From: Dehalococcoidales bacterium
GTDB lineage: Bacteria; Chloroflexota; Dehalococcoidia; Dehalococcoidales; UBA3254
NCBI GenBank assembly: GCA_028718465.1
Contig: JAQULX010000175.1
Coordinates: forward strand, 1 to 6,397
Reading direction: 5' to 3'
DNA: 6,397 nt
The notes below the pieces were generated by a model that worked only from the letters and a program-made list of their open reading frames with translations, searched no databases and was not told where the DNA came from. Below are positions 5,786-6,397 of this stretch, one piece after another (position 1 is the stretch's first letter; every line of letters starts with the position of its first letter). The position numbers and the translations under genes are program-made.

Positions 5786-6272
5786 GTCACTTTCTCCAAC
5801 TATCAGCAGAGTGTTCTTATTGGTCCGGTATTTCTCATCCGAGTGAAATGGTTTACAATAAAATCTTTATCGAAAAGGTATTTTATGCGGTGAACCATAC
5901 ACTATATCCTTATTGCCTCAGGGGATAAGAATTAAGGTTCCTCAAAGATAGCAGCCTGTATTAATCTATTTTTACTATATTATCCTGTCTGCTTGAGCCA
6001 TTCGGCGAAGGACAAAGCATCTTATAGTGGGGATGCACCTTGCAACGGGATAATTTAAGCGCATTCATCTAGCTTATCCCTTCAATGAAGAAAGAGTTTT
6101 CATTTCACTCTCAATCTTATCTCACAAAGTGAAGGGCCATACTTAACATTGCCTGGATCAGTGAATCAGGGATATGCAGACTTTAGCATCTGAACCTCAA
6201 GCCTGAGGAAAGTCACTGGCATAAAATATCAAGCAATACATTGTATGAAAATACTATGTGAAAAATACTACG
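5786..6272. other. Long non-coding stretch, no recognised gene
   Basis: About 490 AT-rich bases have no convincing coding frame or RNA gene. Small structures present are an inverted repeat GGGATAA/TTATCCC (6047-6053 and 6074-6080), a hairpin CCTCA-AGCC-TGAGG (6195-6208) flanked by GACTTT/AAAGTC (6179-6184 and 6209-6214), and an 11-base palindrome ATACATTGTAT (6236-6246). A 10-base inverted pair GAGTGAAATG/CATTTCACTC lies near 5841-5850 and 6099-6108. None matches a known riboswitch or RNA. Confidence 0.5.
6246..6272 (+). repeat. Imperfect tandem repeat, two units of 13-14 bases
   Basis: TGAAAATACTATG (6246-6258) is followed directly by TGAAAAATACTACG (6259-6272), differing by one inserted A and one transition. 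It abuts the putative insertion-sequence end that begins at 6273. Confidence 0.5.
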
Positions 6273-6336
6273 TGTTGCGTCAAATGAAACTGTTACCGAA
6301 CATCTCCTTATTGCGTCATAATTGGGGTTACCGAAC
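6273..6336. mobile_element. Probable end of an insertion sequence with duplicated motif, truncated by the window
   Basis: A two-part motif, TTGCGTCA then GTTACCGAAC, occurs twice: 6275-6282 with 6292-6301, and 6311-6318 with 6327-6336. The copies are 35-36 bases apart. The first is preceded by TG at 6273-6274, as at the TG-starting ends of several insertion-sequence families, some of which (for example IS21) carry multiple internal repeats bound by the transposase. The second copy lies inside the 3' end of the adjacent reading frame. The repeats are seen; the mobile-element interpretation is inferred, and the family cannot be named. Confidence 0.4.
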
Positions 6337-6397
6337 CAGTTGCACGATTAGCCAGTTTCCATAGCTGTTCCAGGTTGGCATTAATCTGCTTTAAGAG
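6308..6397 (-). CDS. C-terminal fragment of a minus-strand protein, possibly a transposase
   Basis: From the right edge, only one minus-strand frame stays open. It gives 29 residues ending at a TAA (6310-6308) and includes LEQLWKLANRATG and ends in VTPIMTQ. The gene continues beyond the window. The composition looks protein-like, and the stop lies only about 35 bases from a putative insertion-sequence end, as is common for transposases. The last ten residues are encoded by one copy of the duplicated motif. The fragment is too short to recognise a family, and 29 open codons could arise by chance. Confidence 0.4.
   Translation of the reverse strand, partial: LLKQINANLEQLWKLANRATGSVTPIMTQ

Noticed and set aside
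5848..5928. 26-residue plus-strand frame in the right-hand non-coding stretch
   Set aside because: There is no ribosome binding site and no recognisable sequence; frames of this length are expected by chance.
6205..6214. GAGGAAAGTC, resembling the P4 start of bacterial RNase P RNA
   Set aside because: No other conserved RNase P element is found around it, and the flanks form an unrelated small hairpin.

Overview
The window most resembles a bacterial chromosome segment, probably Chloroflexota (Dehalococcoidia-like), though this is inferred from gene content and not proven. The reasons are a NarL/LuxR response regulator of the style common in that group, a PAC2-domain gene pair, an alpha-toroid-like protein of a type I associate with that group, an archaeal/fungal-type aspartate-semialdehyde dehydrogenase, clear Shine-Dalgarno sites and sigma70-like TATAAT promoters. 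No rRNA, tRNA, CRISPR array or complete mobile element was seen.

Layout from left to right. Positions 1-176 are non-coding and dominated by a long nested inverted repeat. An orphan response regulator (177-827, minus) is divergent from asd (1009-2091, plus), with a promoter for each in the 181-base gap. asd converges on an alpha-toroid-like gene (2215-3144, minus), and a hairpin with a T-run lies over the shared 3' ends. Upstream of the toroid gene, behind a 132-base gap with its own candidate promoter, is a two-gene PAC2 operon on the minus strand (5002-4091, then 4134-3277). Its genes overlap by 44 bases, and internal Shine-Dalgarno sites fix both starts. A divergent intergenic region carrying two perfect inverted repeats separates the operon from a small Rieske [2Fe-2S] ferredoxin gene (5297-5623, plus). 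A possible six-cysteine small protein (5570-5785, minus) faces the Rieske gene tail to tail. About 490 bases without a recognisable gene follow. The right edge holds the 3' end of a minus-strand coding region (6308-6397) next to a duplicated motif that looks like the end of an insertion sequence.

Only asd has a firm pathway role: the second step of the aspartate family, leading to lysine, threonine, methionine and diaminopimelate. The two PAC2 proteins probably act together, possibly as a heteromeric complex, but no proteasome gene is present to explain them. The Rieske protein is a likely soluble electron carrier without a visible partner, and the response regulator has no kinase here. There is no strong evidence for one integrated new system. 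The items most worth a second look are the inverted repeats around the Rieske promoter, the overlapping PAC2 pair, the possible six-cysteine protein, and the repeat-bearing right edge.
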